The position numbers were made by a program, and so were the translations under genes. A stretch of 64,000 bases of DNA from Acidimicrobiia bacterium. Lineage in GTDB: Bacteria; Acidobacteriota; Vicinamibacteria; Vicinamibacterales; UBA2999. Positions within the stretch are counted from its first letter, which is position 1, and the number at the start of each line of letters is the position of its first letter. Where the stretch lies: positions 1 through 64,000 of the forward strand of contig VFZG01000013.1 of assembly GCA_016871275.1 (NCBI GenBank). Direction: 5' to 3'. The notes beneath the pieces were generated by a model, which worked only from the letters and a program-made list of their open reading frames with translations, searched no databases and was not told the DNA's origin. Shown piece after piece: positions 27,797-36,498 of this stretch.

Positions 27797-27799
27797 GGT

Positions 27800-28201
27800 T
27801 CAGGCGACCGTCACGCGTCTCGGTGCTTCAGTGGGCAGCTTCGGCACGGTAATCGTCAGAATGCCGGCCGACAAGTCCGCGGTGACCGCGTCGGCGTTTA
27901 CCGCATGGGGCAGCACGAACGTCCGCATGAACTCCCCGTGCCCGCGCTCGACCTGGTGATACTTGTCACACGACACGCGCGCTTCGCGGCGGCCCTGCAG
28001 CGTCAGGCGGTTCTCGTGCACGTCGATGCGGACCTGCTCGCGCACCAGGCCCGGCAGTTCGGCGGTGAAAATGAATGCGTCGGCCGTCTCGCACAGGTCG
28101 ACGGCAGGGGACCAACCCTGCGGGCCGTGAGACGCGAGGCGCTCGAGGCCATGCTGGATGCGAATCAGATCCCGAAATGGGTCCCAGCGCGCGAACACCA
28201 C
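27800..28201 (-). CDS. Hsp20/alpha-crystallin small heat-shock protein
   Basis: A 133-residue ATP-independent holdase. The alpha-crystallin domain spans about residues 30-125: VDLCETADAFIFTAELPGLV, then RREARVSCDKYHQVERGHGE and the C-terminal GILTITVPKLP, a variant of the usual GVLTVTVPK. WDPFRDL at the N-terminus is common in this class. The start is one of two adjacent GTG codons (28201 or 28198). A 7-bp-arm inverted repeat (ACGATGC-CA-GCATCGT) lies directly upstream and could be a regulatory site. Confidence 0.93.
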   Translation of the reverse strand: MVFARWDPFRDLIRIQHGLERLASHGPQGWSPAVDLCETADAFIFTAELPGLVREQVRIDVHENRLTLQGRREARVSCDKYHQVERGHGEFMRTFVLPHAVNADAVTADLSAGILTITVPKLPTEAPRRVTVA

Positions 28202-28232
28202 GATGCCAGCATCGTAGCATGCGCGTGTCGCC

Positions 28233-28262
28233 TTGGCCCGCCTCGGGCCGCCGTGCTACACT
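28233..28262 (+). promoter_or_regulatory. Putative efp promoter
   Basis: TTGGCC (28233-28238), an 18-bp spacer and TACACT (28257-28262), leaving a leader of about 25 nt before efp. Confidence 0.4.
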
Positions 28263-28295
28263 CGCAAGGTTCTACTAACTGATTACAAAGGCTTT

Positions 28296-28862
28296 ATGGC
28301 AGACAACCTTCTCGCAACACAGCTCCGCAAGGGCATGGTCATCAAGGTGGAGAACAAGCTGTTCCGGATTTTCGACCGGATGCATGTGACCCCCGGCAAC
28401 CTCCGCGGCTTCGTCCGCATCAAGATGCGCAACATCCAGAACGGCTCGATGGCGGAGGAGAAGTTCCGCTCGGAAGACATTGTCGAGCGCGTGTCCCTCG
28501 AGCAGAAGGAAATGCAGTATCTCTACAACGACGGCGACGGCTATCACTTCATGGACAACGAGTCGTTCGAGCAGGTGGCGCTGAATGCCGATTTCCTGGG
28601 CGATTCGGTCGGCTACCTGAAGCCGGAAATGAACGTCCAGGTTGAGTTCTACGGCGATGCACCGATTGGCGTGGAACTGCCGCAAACCGTTGACCTGAAA
28701 GTCGTCGAGACCATGCCCGGCATCAAGGGCGCGACGGCCACCAACCAGATGAAGCCGGCCACGCTGGAAACGGGGGTCGTGGTCCAGGTTCCGCCGTTCA
28801 TCAACGAAGGGGACGTGGTGCGGGTCAACACCGAGAGCGGGGAATACCAAACGAGAGCATGA
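28296..28862 (+). CDS. efp: Elongation factor P
   Basis: A 188-residue translation factor that rescues ribosomes stalled at polyproline. The three beta-barrel domains are complete, ending [17 protein letters not shown]. The loop that reaches the peptidyl-transferase centre reads [17 protein letters not shown]. Aligned to the PGKG loop of E. coli, the modified Lys/Arg position is Asn35. No modification enzyme gene (epmA, earP or similar) is near. The track start at 28233 lies upstream of the promoter; the ATG at 28296 gives the normal N-terminus [10 protein letters not shown]. Confidence 0.95.
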   Translation: MADNLLATQLRKGMVIKVENKLFRIFDRMHVTPGNLRGFVRIKMRNIQNGSMAEEKFRSEDIVERVSLEQKEMQYLYNDGDGYHFMDNESFEQVALNADFLGDSVGYLKPEMNVQVEFYGDAPIGVELPQTVDLKVVETMPGIKGATATNQMKPATLETGVVVQVPPFINEGDVVRVNTESGEYQTRA

Positions 28863-28915
28863 CGTGCGGGGGTCAGGCTGGCGGGACGCAGGCTACCGGC
28901 CGCCCGCAAGGCCGC

Positions 28916-28921
28916 TATAAT
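28916..28921 (+). promoter_or_regulatory. TATAAT box for leaderless tdk
   Basis: A consensus TATAAT ends 6 nt before the thymidine kinase ATG, with no ribosome-binding site between. Confidence 0.55.
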
Positions 28922-28927
28922 TCCCGC

Positions 28928-29542
28928 ATGGATGTCGTTCGGACCCCGGCGACCGGCTGGATTGAGGTGGTCGTCGGGAGCATGTTCAGCGGCAAAAGCG
29001 AGGAGCTGATTCGCCGCTTGCGCCGCGCGCAGATTGCCCGCCAGCGCGTGCAGATTTTCAAACCCGCCGTCGATACGCGTTATGCGGCCGACCACATCGT
29101 GTCGCACAGCGAACTGCGCATTCCTTCGGAGAGCGCCAAGACGGCAGCGGAGCTGCTCAGCAGGGTCCTGCCCGACACGGAAGTGGTGGGCATCGATGAA
29201 GGGCAGTTCTTCGACGCCGAACTGCCGGCCGTTACCGCCGGGCTCGCGCGTCGCGGCGTGCGCGTGATCGTCGCCGGCCTCGATCAGGATTACCTCGGCA
29301 AGCCCTTCGAGCCCATGCCGCAACTGCTGGCGATTGCCGAGTACATTACCAAGACGCGCGCCATCTGCATGGTGTGCGGCAATCCGGCCAATCACACGCA
29401 GCGCCTGATCCACAGCTCGGATCGCGTGCTGATCGGTGCGCAGGGGACCTACGAAGCGCGCTGCCGGCGCTGCTTCGACCCGACGCTGTCGCGCGAAGCA
29501 GAAACCAACGCCACCAGGGAAGCGGCCGGGAAGGCGCGATGA
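28928..29542 (+). CDS. tdk: Thymidine kinase (type II)
   Basis: A salvage enzyme, 204 residues, phosphorylating thymidine with ATP. Visible motifs are the P-loop [20 protein letters not shown], the Mg/lid Asp-Glu in [11 protein letters not shown], and the zinc-binding Cys pairs CMVCGNP and CRRCFDP of the type II lasso domain. The ATG at 28928 is chosen over 28859 because it follows a TATAAT box by 6 nt and gives the family N-terminus. Its TGA overlaps the next start codon as ATGA. Confidence 0.95.
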   Translation: MDVVRTPATGWIEVVVGSMFSGKSEELIRRLRRAQIARQRVQIFKPAVDTRYAADHIVSHSELRIPSESAKTAAELLSRVLPDTEVVGIDEGQFFDAELPAVTAGLARRGVRVIVAGLDQDYLGKPFEPMPQLLAIAEYITKTRAICMVCGNPANHTQRLIHSSDRVLIGAQGTYEARCRRCFDPTLSREAETNATREAAGKAR

Positions 29543-30129
29543 GCGGTCCGGAGTTTGCCACGGTTCTCCGGCAGGCTCTGTTCGCGCTCGGCGTCCTGTT
29601 CGTGGTCGTCAACATCAAGGAAGGCGGGCAGTTGCTGCACTGGTGGGGCATGCGCGCGCAGTCAATCGTCACGTGGCTGCCGCCCAAGCCGCCGTACTTT
29701 GCCGTCAACGTCACCATTGGCGTATTGCTGGCGGTGCTGCTGTTCGTGACCGCGTTCGTGGAAATCAGCGTCCAGCGGCGCGGTCTCGGCGCACTCCCGT
29801 CGATGTTCGGGATCTCGATGATGTTCCTGTATTACGGCTACCTGCTGCCGCTGCTGGCGCGGGTGCGGCGCGGACTGTATCGCGACGGCATCTGGACCGA
29901 CACCGGGTTCATTCCCTATACCCACATTGGCGGCATGACGTGGAAGAGCGAGCACACGCTGGTGCTGGCGTTACGCGAGAAAGCCGTCGCGAAAAGCCTG
30001 CGCGTGCCCGGCGCTCAGATTGGCGAAGTCCGCCACGTCCTGCGCGACAAGATGAACGAGCACGCGATTGAGTTTGAAGTGGGGCCGGGTTTACACCTTG
30101 GCACTCGGGACACTCGGGAATCGGTCTAG
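29539..30129 (+). CDS. Membrane protein of unknown function (DUF5673-like?)
   Basis: A 196-residue protein with three predicted membrane helices (about residues 10-25, 50-72 and 85-108), then a cytoplasmic domain with [20 protein letters not shown] and [15 protein letters not shown]. That pattern, a membrane anchor followed by a small beta domain with GI....FIPY..I....W, recalls DUF5673-type proteins, but I cannot be certain. It is translationally coupled to tdk (ATGA overlap). The last residues [10 protein letters not shown] are encoded by a short CACTCGGGA duplication. Confidence 0.6.
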   Translation: MSGPEFATVLRQALFALGVLFVVVNIKEGGQLLHWWGMRAQSIVTWLPPKPPYFAVNVTIGVLLAVLLFVTAFVEISVQRRGLGALPSMFGISMMFLYYGYLLPLLARVRRGLYRDGIWTDTGFIPYTHIGGMTWKSEHTLVLALREKAVAKSLRVPGAQIGEVRHVLRDKMNEHAIEFEVGPGLHLGTRDTRESV

Positions 30130-30148
30130 CGCCGATAGGGACACCGCC

Positions 30149-30318
30149 GTGGCAGCACGTCCAACCTGGGAGGGGGACATCAAGGCCAGCCTCGTCACGA
30201 CCCCGGTGAAGGTCTATCCGGCGACGGAGTCGAGCGGGACATCACGCAGGCCGCCGAATCAACGGCCAAGAAGGTCACCAGCATCAAGGCCAACAAGAGA
30301 AAGGCGTCGGAGGGCTAG
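30149..30318 (+). pseudogene. Ku DNA-end-binding protein remnant
   Basis: From a GTG at 30149 the frame encodes RPTWEGDIKASLVTTPVKVY then PATES, closely matching the first beta strands of bacterial Ku (RPIWxGxxxFGLVxxPVKLY). After about 27 residues the frame is lost. A different frame, VERDITQAAESTAKKVTSIK then ANKRKASEG, continues to a stop at 30316-30318 and could be the basic Ku C-terminus. The central barrel is missing, so non-homologous end-joining by this copy is impossible. The TAG stop overlaps that of the convergent gene (CTAG). Confidence 0.65.
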
Positions 30319-31070
30319 CGGGTCAGCAGGCCGAGCAGGCCCATTCCGGTGGCCGCCGGATCGCTGATCCAATCCGGCGGCACCAGCCACACGAACGCCA
30401 GAATCACCACCACCCAGATGTCGTAGGGAATCGTCGCGCGTTCATCACGCCAGAAGAAGAAGCGCGCGAACCAGCCCTCGGGCATCGGCTGATGGTTGAG
30501 CGCCAGATACGTGTAATGAATGCGGTTGGCGACCGTGATGATCGCCAGCACAAGGATGACCCACAGCACGCCCGCCATGCGATCGGTGAACGCGCCAATC
30601 ATGAACAGCACAATGCGCTCGGGGCGCTCCATGAAGCCGACCTTGCACTTCTCAATCAGCGATTCGGCCCGCGCGCGCGCGTAGCTGGTCATGATCGAGA
30701 AGATCAGCGCCAGCGTGGCGATCAGCACGTAGCCGTTACGCCCGAGCTCCGCGTAGAGCCAGATCAGGCCGGTGAACAGCGCCAGGTCGGAAAAGCGATC
30801 GAGCGTCGAGTCCCAGAACGCGCCGAACTGCGACTGCGTGCCGGTAATGTGCGCCACCTTGCCGTCGATGAAGTCGAAGATGTTGGCGACGATCATGATC
30901 ACGCCAGCCATGATGAAGCGGTCGACGGCCAGGTAATAGGCGGCGAGGACGTTGATCAAGACGCCGATCAGCGTCAGGACGTTAGGGTGAATGCCCAGGG
31001 CCACCGAGCCATTGATGATGGCCCGCAAAGGAAGCATGCAGGCGACGCCGATCGCGCCTGTGAAGGTCAT
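30315..31070 (-). CDS. CDP-alcohol phosphatidyltransferase
   Basis: A 251-residue integral membrane enzyme that joins CDP-diacylglycerol to an alcohol, such as inositol phosphate or glycerol phosphate. The family signature is DFIDGKVAHITGTQSQFGAF then WDSTLDRFSD. The Asp residues match DG..A(R)........G...D...D, but the usual Arg after Ala is His here (KVAH). Six hydrophobic helices are visible. The product cannot be identified; the relation to phosphatidylinositol-phosphate synthases is only in general form. It lies divergent from uvrC. Confidence 0.88.
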   Translation of the reverse strand: MTFTGAIGVACMLPLRAIINGSVALGIHPNVLTLIGVLINVLAAYYLAVDRFIMAGVIMIVANIFDFIDGKVAHITGTQSQFGAFWDSTLDRFSDLALFTGLIWLYAELGRNGYVLIATLALIFSIMTSYARARAESLIEKCKVGFMERPERIVLFMIGAFTDRMAGVLWVILVLAIITVANRIHYTYLALNHQPMPEGWFARFFFWRDERATIPYDIWVVVILAFVWLVPPDWISDPAATGMGLLGLLTR

Positions 31071-31211
31071 TGACGAGACCTAGCGTAGCCGATGCCCAGG
31101 GCCGCTTCAAGCCTTGCCGCCGTCCCACACCACGCGCCGGGCATCGCAGTCAGCCTGAAGCACGTGCCGGCCGGGCGCGTGTTCAGTGGTACGATCGAGC
31201 CGGCTTTCCGA

Positions 31212-33056
31212 GTGGCCATCCACGACCTGAGAGAACAGATGGCGCGCCTGCCGGAGCAGCCAGGCGTCTACATCTACTACAACGCGAAAGGCGAGACGCT
31301 CTACGTCGGCAAGGCCCGCTCCCTGCGCGATCGAACGCGCTCGTACCTTGGCGCCTACGGCATGAGTCCCCGGCACGACGCGTTGCTCGACGAAGCGTCG
31401 CGGATCGAGGTCATCGTCACCGACTCGGTCGTAGAGGCGCTGGCGCTCGAAAACAACCTCATCAAGCAGCGCGCGCCCAAATACAACATCCTGCTGCGCG
31501 ACGACAAGAACTATCCCTATCTGCAGTTGACCACCACCGAGCCGTTCCCTCGCGTGCTGGTGGCTCGTTCGGTGGAACGTGACGGCAACGTCTACGCCGG
31601 CCCGTTCCTGCCCGCGAAGTTTGCCCGCCGGACGATGGGGCTGACGCACAAGGTGTTTGGCATTCGATCATGCAACGAGGTGATTACCGGCCATCGTCAT
31701 CGGCCCTGCCTCGAATTCGACATCAAGCGCTGCCTGGCGCCGTGCGTGGCGGCGATCTGCAGCACCGAGCGCTATGCGACGGCGGTGGCTGACACGAAGC
31801 TGTTTCTCGAGGGCCGCAACCAGGAGCTGGCAGCGCAGCTGCGCAATCGCATGCTGACGGCTTCGGAAGGTCAGCGCTACGAGGAGGCCGCGCAGCTGCG
31901 CGACGCCATGCGCACGGTCGAGGCGGTGCGCGAGCGGCAGCAGAAGATGGCGTCGGTGGAGCTCGGCGACCGCGACGCCTTCGGCGTCAAGGTCGGCGCC
32001 AGCGGCGCCGTGGTGCACATCTTCACCGTCCGTGGCGGCCGCGTGATCGAGCGCGTGGAGTTCGTGTGGGACGCCTCGGAGAGCGGTGAGTCCGAGGCGC
32101 ACGTGCTCGAAGCGGCGATTCAGCAGTTCTACGCCGATCAGCCGCCGCCTCCGGAGATCCACGTTCCGCTGGGGGTCACCGAACAGCAGGTGCTTGAGGA
32201 GTGGCTCTCACAGCGCGCGGAGCGGAAGGTCCGCATCGTGTTGCCGCAGCGCGGCACCAAGAAGGGGATGATGGAGCTGGCGCATCGCAATGCCTCGCTG
32301 GCGTATCGCACCCGCTTCGACGCCCATGCCACCGCCAACTACGAGGCGCTGGAGTTGCTGCAAGCCGCGTTGCGCCTGCCCAAGCTGCCGCGCCGCATCG
32401 ACTGCTTCGACATCTCCACGATCCAGGGAGCCGAGACCGTAGGGTCGATGGTGGTGTGCGAAGAAGGCCGCATGCGGCCGTCTGAATACCGGAAGTTCAA
32501 GATCCAGCCGGGCCAGCAGGCGAACGATCTGTCGGGCCAACAGCATGAGCGATTTCTCGACGATTTCGCCGCGATGGAACAGGTCGTTCGTCGACGTTAT
32601 TCAAAAGTCCTCGAGAACGGGGGGCCTTTTCCGGATCTGATCGTCATCGACGGAGGCAAGGGACAACTCAGTTCCGCCTACACCGCCCTGGAGACGGTTG
32701 GATTGTCCAACCTGGTTGCGATCGGCCTGGCCAAGAAGGAAGAACTGGTGTTTACGCGCGACCGCAACGAGCCGCTGGGGCTGGATCCACACGGCCCGGC
32801 ACTGCGCCTGCTGCAACGCATTCGCGACGAAGCGCACCGGTGTGCCATCACCTTTCATCGACAGTCACGCAAGCAGCGTGACCTGCAGTCGGAGCTCGAT
32901 GTCGTGCCGGGGATAGGATTGCGCCGGCGGAAGACGCTGCTGACGGCGTTCGGCAGTGTCTCCGGAGTACGGCGGGCGACGCGCGAGGAGTTGGCGCGAG
33001 TGGTGGGCGCTCGGGCCGCCGATGCGGTGATTGCCCATTTTGCGGCGAACCCATGA
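31212..33056 (+). CDS. uvrC: Excinuclease ABC subunit C
   Basis: Makes both incisions in nucleotide excision repair, 614 residues from this start. It has a GIY-YIG nuclease (PGVYIYYNAKGETLYVGKAR, near residues 18-40), a UVR domain (GQRYEEAAQLRDAMRTVE), an RNase H-like C-terminal nuclease (FDISTIQGAETVGSMV; DLIVIDGGKGQLSSA) and a terminal helix-hairpin-helix (VPGIGLRRRKTLL). The GIY motif reads VYI...YVG, a usual variant. The track ATG at 31092 adds 40 residues with no family support. The GTG at 31212 (VAIHDLREQ) is preferred, though the true start is uncertain. Confidence 0.93.
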   Translation: MAIHDLREQMARLPEQPGVYIYYNAKGETLYVGKARSLRDRTRSYLGAYGMSPRHDALLDEASRIEVIVTDSVVEALALENNLIKQRAPKYNILLRDDKNYPYLQLTTTEPFPRVLVARSVERDGNVYAGPFLPAKFARRTMGLTHKVFGIRSCNEVITGHRHRPCLEFDIKRCLAPCVAAICSTERYATAVADTKLFLEGRNQELAAQLRNRMLTASEGQRYEEAAQLRDAMRTVEAVRERQQKMASVELGDRDAFGVKVGASGAVVHIFTVRGGRVIERVEFVWDASESGESEAHVLEAAIQQFYADQPPPPEIHVPLGVTEQQVLEEWLSQRAERKVRIVLPQRGTKKGMMELAHRNASLAYRTRFDAHATANYEALELLQAALRLPKLPRRIDCFDISTIQGAETVGSMVVCEEGRMRPSEYRKFKIQPGQQANDLSGQQHERFLDDFAAMEQVVRRRYSKVLENGGPFPDLIVIDGGKGQLSSAYTALETVGLSNLVAIGLAKKEELVFTRDRNEPLGLDPHGPALRLLQRIRDEAHRCAITFHRQSRKQRDLQSELDVVPGIGLRRRKTLLTAFGSVSGVRRATREELARVVGARAADAVIAHFAANP

Positions 33057-33100
33057 CAGTCGAGCTGACACCCGGCGTTCGAGAGGCGCGTGTCGCGTGG

Positions 33101-33106
33101 TAGCAT
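33101..33106 (+). promoter_or_regulatory. Putative -10 box TAGCAT for the M50 gene
   Basis: TAGCAT ends 7 nt before an in-frame TTG (33114) and lies inside the longer ORF of the track, favouring a leaderless start at the TTG. Confidence 0.4.
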
Positions 33107-33113
33107 TTCTGGT

Positions 33114-33761
33114 TTGGGCGGCATCGATTTCACGCAGGTTCTGCTGGTCCTGTTCGTGCTGATCGCCTCGTTGTCGATACACGAGGCGGCGCATGCGCTT
33201 GCGGCCGACCGGCTGGGCGATCCGACGGCGCGGCAGCTCGGTCGGCTGTCGATCAATCCCGCGGTGCACGTCGACCCCATCGGCACATTGTTGTTTCCGT
33301 TGATCGCCTTCCTGACGAACGTGCCGCTGATCGGCTGGGCCAAGCCGGTGCCCGTGGACCTACGCTACCTCAAACATCCGAAGCGTGATTTCGCTCTGGT
33401 TGCGGCAGCGGGACCGGCCAGCAACCTGATCATGGCCGCGGTCGGCGCCGTGTTGCTCGCCGTGGTGCCGGGCGGAGCGCCTGGCGACCTCGCAGCCCGA
33501 GCCCTGACCGGGCCGCTCTTCCAGCTGCTGAATCTCTTTGTCTATGTCAACGTGCTGCTGGCGGTCTTCAACATGATTCCCGTGCCGCCGCTCGATGGTG
33601 GCAACGTGCTGCTGGGCATTCTGCCGACGGGCCCCGCCCGTATCATCGAGCAGCTGCGCCCTTGGGGCTTCCTGATTCTGTATGCTTTGATGCTGACCGG
33701 CGTGCTGAGCACCCTGCTTGGGCCGGTGGCGAACTACCTCTTGTATCTGTTGGGCGTCTGA
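33114..33761 (+). CDS. Site-2 protease family (M50) membrane metalloprotease
   Basis: A 215-residue intramembrane zinc protease of the short M50 group. The catalytic HExxH is [16 protein letters not shown] near residue 20, and the second metal-binding motif is [14 protein letters not shown] near residue 152. About five or six hydrophobic segments are present and there is no PDZ or CBS domain. Substrates are unknown. The start is taken at the TTG at 33114, which follows a TAGCAT box and yields [11 protein letters not shown]; the track GTG at 33090 adds eight residues. It is followed 10 bp later by trpS, in the common M50-trpS-scpA-scpB order. Confidence 0.9.
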   Translation: MGGIDFTQVLLVLFVLIASLSIHEAAHALAADRLGDPTARQLGRLSINPAVHVDPIGTLLFPLIAFLTNVPLIGWAKPVPVDLRYLKHPKRDFALVAAAGPASNLIMAAVGAVLLAVVPGGAPGDLAARALTGPLFQLLNLFVYVNVLLAVFNMIPVPPLDGGNVLLGILPTGPARIIEQLRPWGFLILYALMLTGVLSTLLGPVANYLLYLLGV

Positions 33762-33771
33762 CCAGGCCGTC

Positions 33772-34764
33772 ATGAGACAGCGCGTGTTGTCGGGGATGCG
33801 CCCGACCGGAAAACTCCACCTCGGCCATCTTGTTGGGGCACTCCAGAACTGGGTGACCCTGCAGGAGCAGTACGACTCGTACCACTGCGTCGTGGATTGG
33901 CACGCGCTGACGACGCATTACGCGGATACCAGCGAGATTGTCGCAAACACCTTCCATAACGTCGCCGACTGGATCGGATGCGGCCTGGATCCGGAACAGA
34001 GCACGTTCTTCATTCAGTCGCTCGTGCCCGAGCACGCCGAGCTGTACCTGCTGCTGCAGATGGTCACGCCGATTCCATGGCTTGAACGCGTGCCGTCTTA
34101 CAAGGAACAGGTCGAGCAGTTGAGCGATCGCGATCTGTCCAGCATCGGCTTCCTGGGCTATCCGCTGCTGCAGGCCGCAGACATCGCCGTCTACGACGCG
34201 CACTGGGTGCCGGTTGGCGAGGACCAGGTGCCACACCTGGAGTTGACCCGCGAGGTGGTGCGGCGCTTCAACAACTTCTTTCCGGACGCCGCGCTGATTG
34301 AGCCGCAGCAGATCCTGACGCCGACGCCGCGCCTTCCCGGCCTCGACAATCGGAAGATGAGCAAGAGCTACAACAACGCCATCTACCTGTCGGACGATGC
34401 GAAGACGGTACAGAACAAGGTGCGGCAGATGTACACCGATCCGAAGCGGGTGCGCGCCGACATCCCGGGCACCGTCGAAGGCAATCCGGTGTTCATGTAC
34501 CACGACGCCTTCAATCCCAATACGGAAGAGGTCGAAGACCTCAAGACGCGCTACCGTGCCGGCAAGGTCGGCGACGTCGAGGTCAAGACCAAGCTATCGG
34601 TGGCGATCAACAACCTGCTCGATCCGATTCGCGAGCGCCGCGCGCAGGCGCTGGCCCGTCCGGGATACCTCGAGGACGTGCTGATCGAGGGCTCGAAGAA
34701 GGCGCAGGCCGTGGCGCACCAGACGATGGAACGGGTCCGCGGCGCTGTGAAGCTGAAATACTGA
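33772..34764 (+). CDS. trpS: Tryptophanyl-tRNA synthetase
   Basis: A class I synthetase of 330 residues. The HIGH motif is [12 protein letters not shown] near residue 13, the KMSKS loop is [10 protein letters not shown] near residue 198, and Trp-pocket regions [11 protein letters not shown] and [11 protein letters not shown] are present. The length is normal. The ATG at 33772 begins [20 protein letters not shown] as expected; the track start at 33718 lies in the M50 gene. TGATG overlap couples it to scpA. Confidence 0.96.
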   Translation: MRQRVLSGMRPTGKLHLGHLVGALQNWVTLQEQYDSYHCVVDWHALTTHYADTSEIVANTFHNVADWIGCGLDPEQSTFFIQSLVPEHAELYLLLQMVTPIPWLERVPSYKEQVEQLSDRDLSSIGFLGYPLLQAADIAVYDAHWVPVGEDQVPHLELTREVVRRFNNFFPDAALIEPQQILTPTPRLPGLDNRKMSKSYNNAIYLSDDAKTVQNKVRQMYTDPKRVRADIPGTVEGNPVFMYHDAFNPNTEEVEDLKTRYRAGKVGDVEVKTKLSVAINNLLDPIRERRAQALARPGYLEDVLIEGSKKAQAVAHQTMERVRGAVKLKY

Positions 34765-35696
34765 TGGCCGACACTCCCGAACCACCGGGCGACCAGGCCG
34801 TACCCCTGGCGCCGGAACCCGAAGAGGTCTTTGAATCGCAGCTTGAGGCCATCAGCATCAAGCTGCACACGTTCGAAGGCCCGCTCGACCTGCTCGTGCA
34901 TCTGATCAAGAAGAATCAGATGAACGTCTACGACATCCAGATCGCGGTCATCACCAGGCAGTATCTCGAATACCTGAACCTGATGCAGGAGCTCAACCTC
35001 GACGTGGCCAGCGAGTTCCTGGTGATGGCGGCCACGCTGATTCACCTCAAAAGCAAGATGCTGCTGCCGCGGCCGGAGACGGCCGCCGGCGATCCGCTGG
35101 ACGAGGCCGATCCGCGCGACGCGCTGGTGCAACGGCTGCTCGAGCACCAGAAGTTCAAGGCCGCGGCCGAGCTGCTGCACGACAAGGAGACGCTGCGCGC
35201 CGCGCAGTGGGGCCGGCCGGATTCGCGCATCGAGGAAATTGCCGGCGAGGACTCAGAGCCCGAGGTCGAGGTCGACCTGTTCAGCCTGCTGTCGGCGTTC
35301 AAGCAGGTGCTGGAGCGGGCCCGCGAGCGGCCGCCGGTGCTGCTGCCGCCCGAACAGATCCCCATCGAGACGCGCATCGACCAACTGCTGGAGCGGCTGT
35401 CGGAAACCGAAGCGTGCGGCTTCGAAGACCTGTTCGACGGCGACTACACGCGCGCGGACATGATTGTCACCTTCCTGGCGATGCTGGAGATGATCCGCCT
35501 GAAGCTGATTCGCGTGTTTCAGCAGGGCGGCCAGGGCGCGATCCGTGTTTACAAGCGCGCCCGGCCGGCCGATGCGCCGCACCCGATTCACGATCCGGAA
35601 GATGAGTACAAGGCGCACCATCAGAAGCAGGGATCGGGGATCGGGCATCAGGGACCAGGGAGCGGGGATCAGGGGTCAGAGGACGAGAAGCCATGA
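34764..35696 (+). CDS. scpA: Segregation and condensation protein A
   Basis: The kleisin subunit of the SMC-ScpAB condensin, 310 residues. Its N-terminal SMC-binding helix region is FEGPLDLLVHLIKKNQMNVY (near residue 35), then EFLVMAATLIHLKSKMLLPR. The winged-helix C-terminal part ends near residue 280 (VTFLAMLEMIRLKLIRVFQQ). The final 25 residues (QGSGIGHQGPGSGDQGSEDE) are a low-complexity tail written by eight GGGGATC-type heptamers. The start overlaps trpS (TGATG), and the stop overlaps the scpB start (ATGA). Confidence 0.94.
   Translation: MADTPEPPGDQAVPLAPEPEEVFESQLEAISIKLHTFEGPLDLLVHLIKKNQMNVYDIQIAVITRQYLEYLNLMQELNLDVASEFLVMAATLIHLKSKMLLPRPETAAGDPLDEADPRDALVQRLLEHQKFKAAAELLHDKETLRAAQWGRPDSRIEEIAGEDSEPEVEVDLFSLLSAFKQVLERARERPPVLLPPEQIPIETRIDQLLERLSETEACGFEDLFDGDYTRADMIVTFLAMLEMIRLKLIRVFQQGGQGAIRVYKRARPADAPHPIHDPEDEYKAHHQKQGSGIGHQGPGSGDQGSEDEKP
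35629..35684. repeat. Heptamer array inside scpA (AGGGATC family)
   Basis: Eight consecutive 7-bp units: AGGGATC, GGGGATC, GGGCATC, AGGGACC, AGGGAGC, GGGGATC, AGGGGTC, AGAGGAC. They encode the ScpA C-terminal tail and end 8 bp before the scpB start. Confidence 0.8.
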
Positions 35697-36379
35697 GCGA
35701 CGAGCCGATTCATCTACCCGAACCCGCCAAACCCGTGCCACCGGCCGAACCCGCCGAACAGGCCAAGCCTCGCATGGAGCTGGCGCAGCTGAAGGCGGTC
35801 ATCGAGGCCCTGATGTTCGCGTCACCTGACCCGATCACCCCGCGCCTGCTGAACAGGTTGCTCAACGACGAGCCCAAGGAAGATGTCAAGGCGGCGCTCG
35901 ACGCCCTGCGCGCCGACTACGAGCAGCGTGGCGGCCTGCACGTCGCTGAAGTGGCCGGCGGGTTCCAAATCACCACGCGCCCCGAGTACCACGAGTGGGT
36001 GAGACGCCTGTTCCACGAGCGTTCGGCGAACAAGCTCTCGGTGGCGGCGCTCGAAACGCTGTCGGTGATCGCCTACAAACAGCCGGTGACCGCCGCGGAA
36101 ATCGGCGAGATCCGCAGCGTCAACACGTCGGGTGTGCTGTCGACGCTGCTCGAGCGCCACCTCATCAAGATCGTCGGCCGCAAGAACGTCATCGGCCGCC
36201 CGTTCCTCTACGGCACGACCAAGGAATTCCTGATTCGCTTCGGGCTGAACGACCTCGGCGACCTGCCGAAGATCGAAGACATGGCGCAGCAGCTTGGCTT
36301 CGAGCCGCCGCCGATCCTGATGGAACAGCCGGTGCCGGAGGACATGCTGCCGCTCGACGAAGGCGAGCAATCGAATTGA
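35693..36379 (+). CDS. scpB: Segregation and condensation protein B
   Basis: A 228-residue winged-helix partner of ScpA in the SMC condensin. Tandem winged helices include LKAVIEALMFASPDPITPRL (near residue 30) and ETLSVIAYKQPVTAAEIGEI with RSVNTSGVLSTLLERHLIKI (near 120-160). KNVIGRPFLYGTTKEFLIRF is diagnostic. Coupled to scpA by ATGA. The TGA stop (36377-36379) is the first three bases of palindromic element A. Confidence 0.95.
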   Translation: MSDEPIHLPEPAKPVPPAEPAEQAKPRMELAQLKAVIEALMFASPDPITPRLLNRLLNDEPKEDVKAALDALRADYEQRGGLHVAEVAGGFQITTRPEYHEWVRRLFHERSANKLSVAALETLSVIAYKQPVTAAEIGEIRSVNTSGVLSTLLERHLIKIVGRKNVIGRPFLYGTTKEFLIRFGLNDLGDLPKIEDMAQQLGFEPPPILMEQPVPEDMLPLDEGEQSN

Positions 36380-36498
36380 CGATTGGGAGATTCCTTGATT
36401 GTCGGGCGATTTGGCGATGGTCAATCGCCGGATTATGTGGCGATCGTCATTCGACGATCACCCAACAGCCAAGGAATCAAGGAATCACCCAATCGTCA
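36377..36498. repeat. Palindromic octamer element A
   Basis: A 122-bp element with imperfect terminal inverted repeats: TGACGATTGGGAGATTCCTT at the left and AAGGAATCACCCAATCGTCA at the right. Inner sequence runs in 8-bp steps (AGGAATCA twice; GGCGATTT, GGCGATGG). Its left TGA is the scpB stop, and its right TCA is the stop of the minus-strand pseudogene. It is homologous to element B at 46728-46857, in reverse orientation. Confidence 0.85.
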
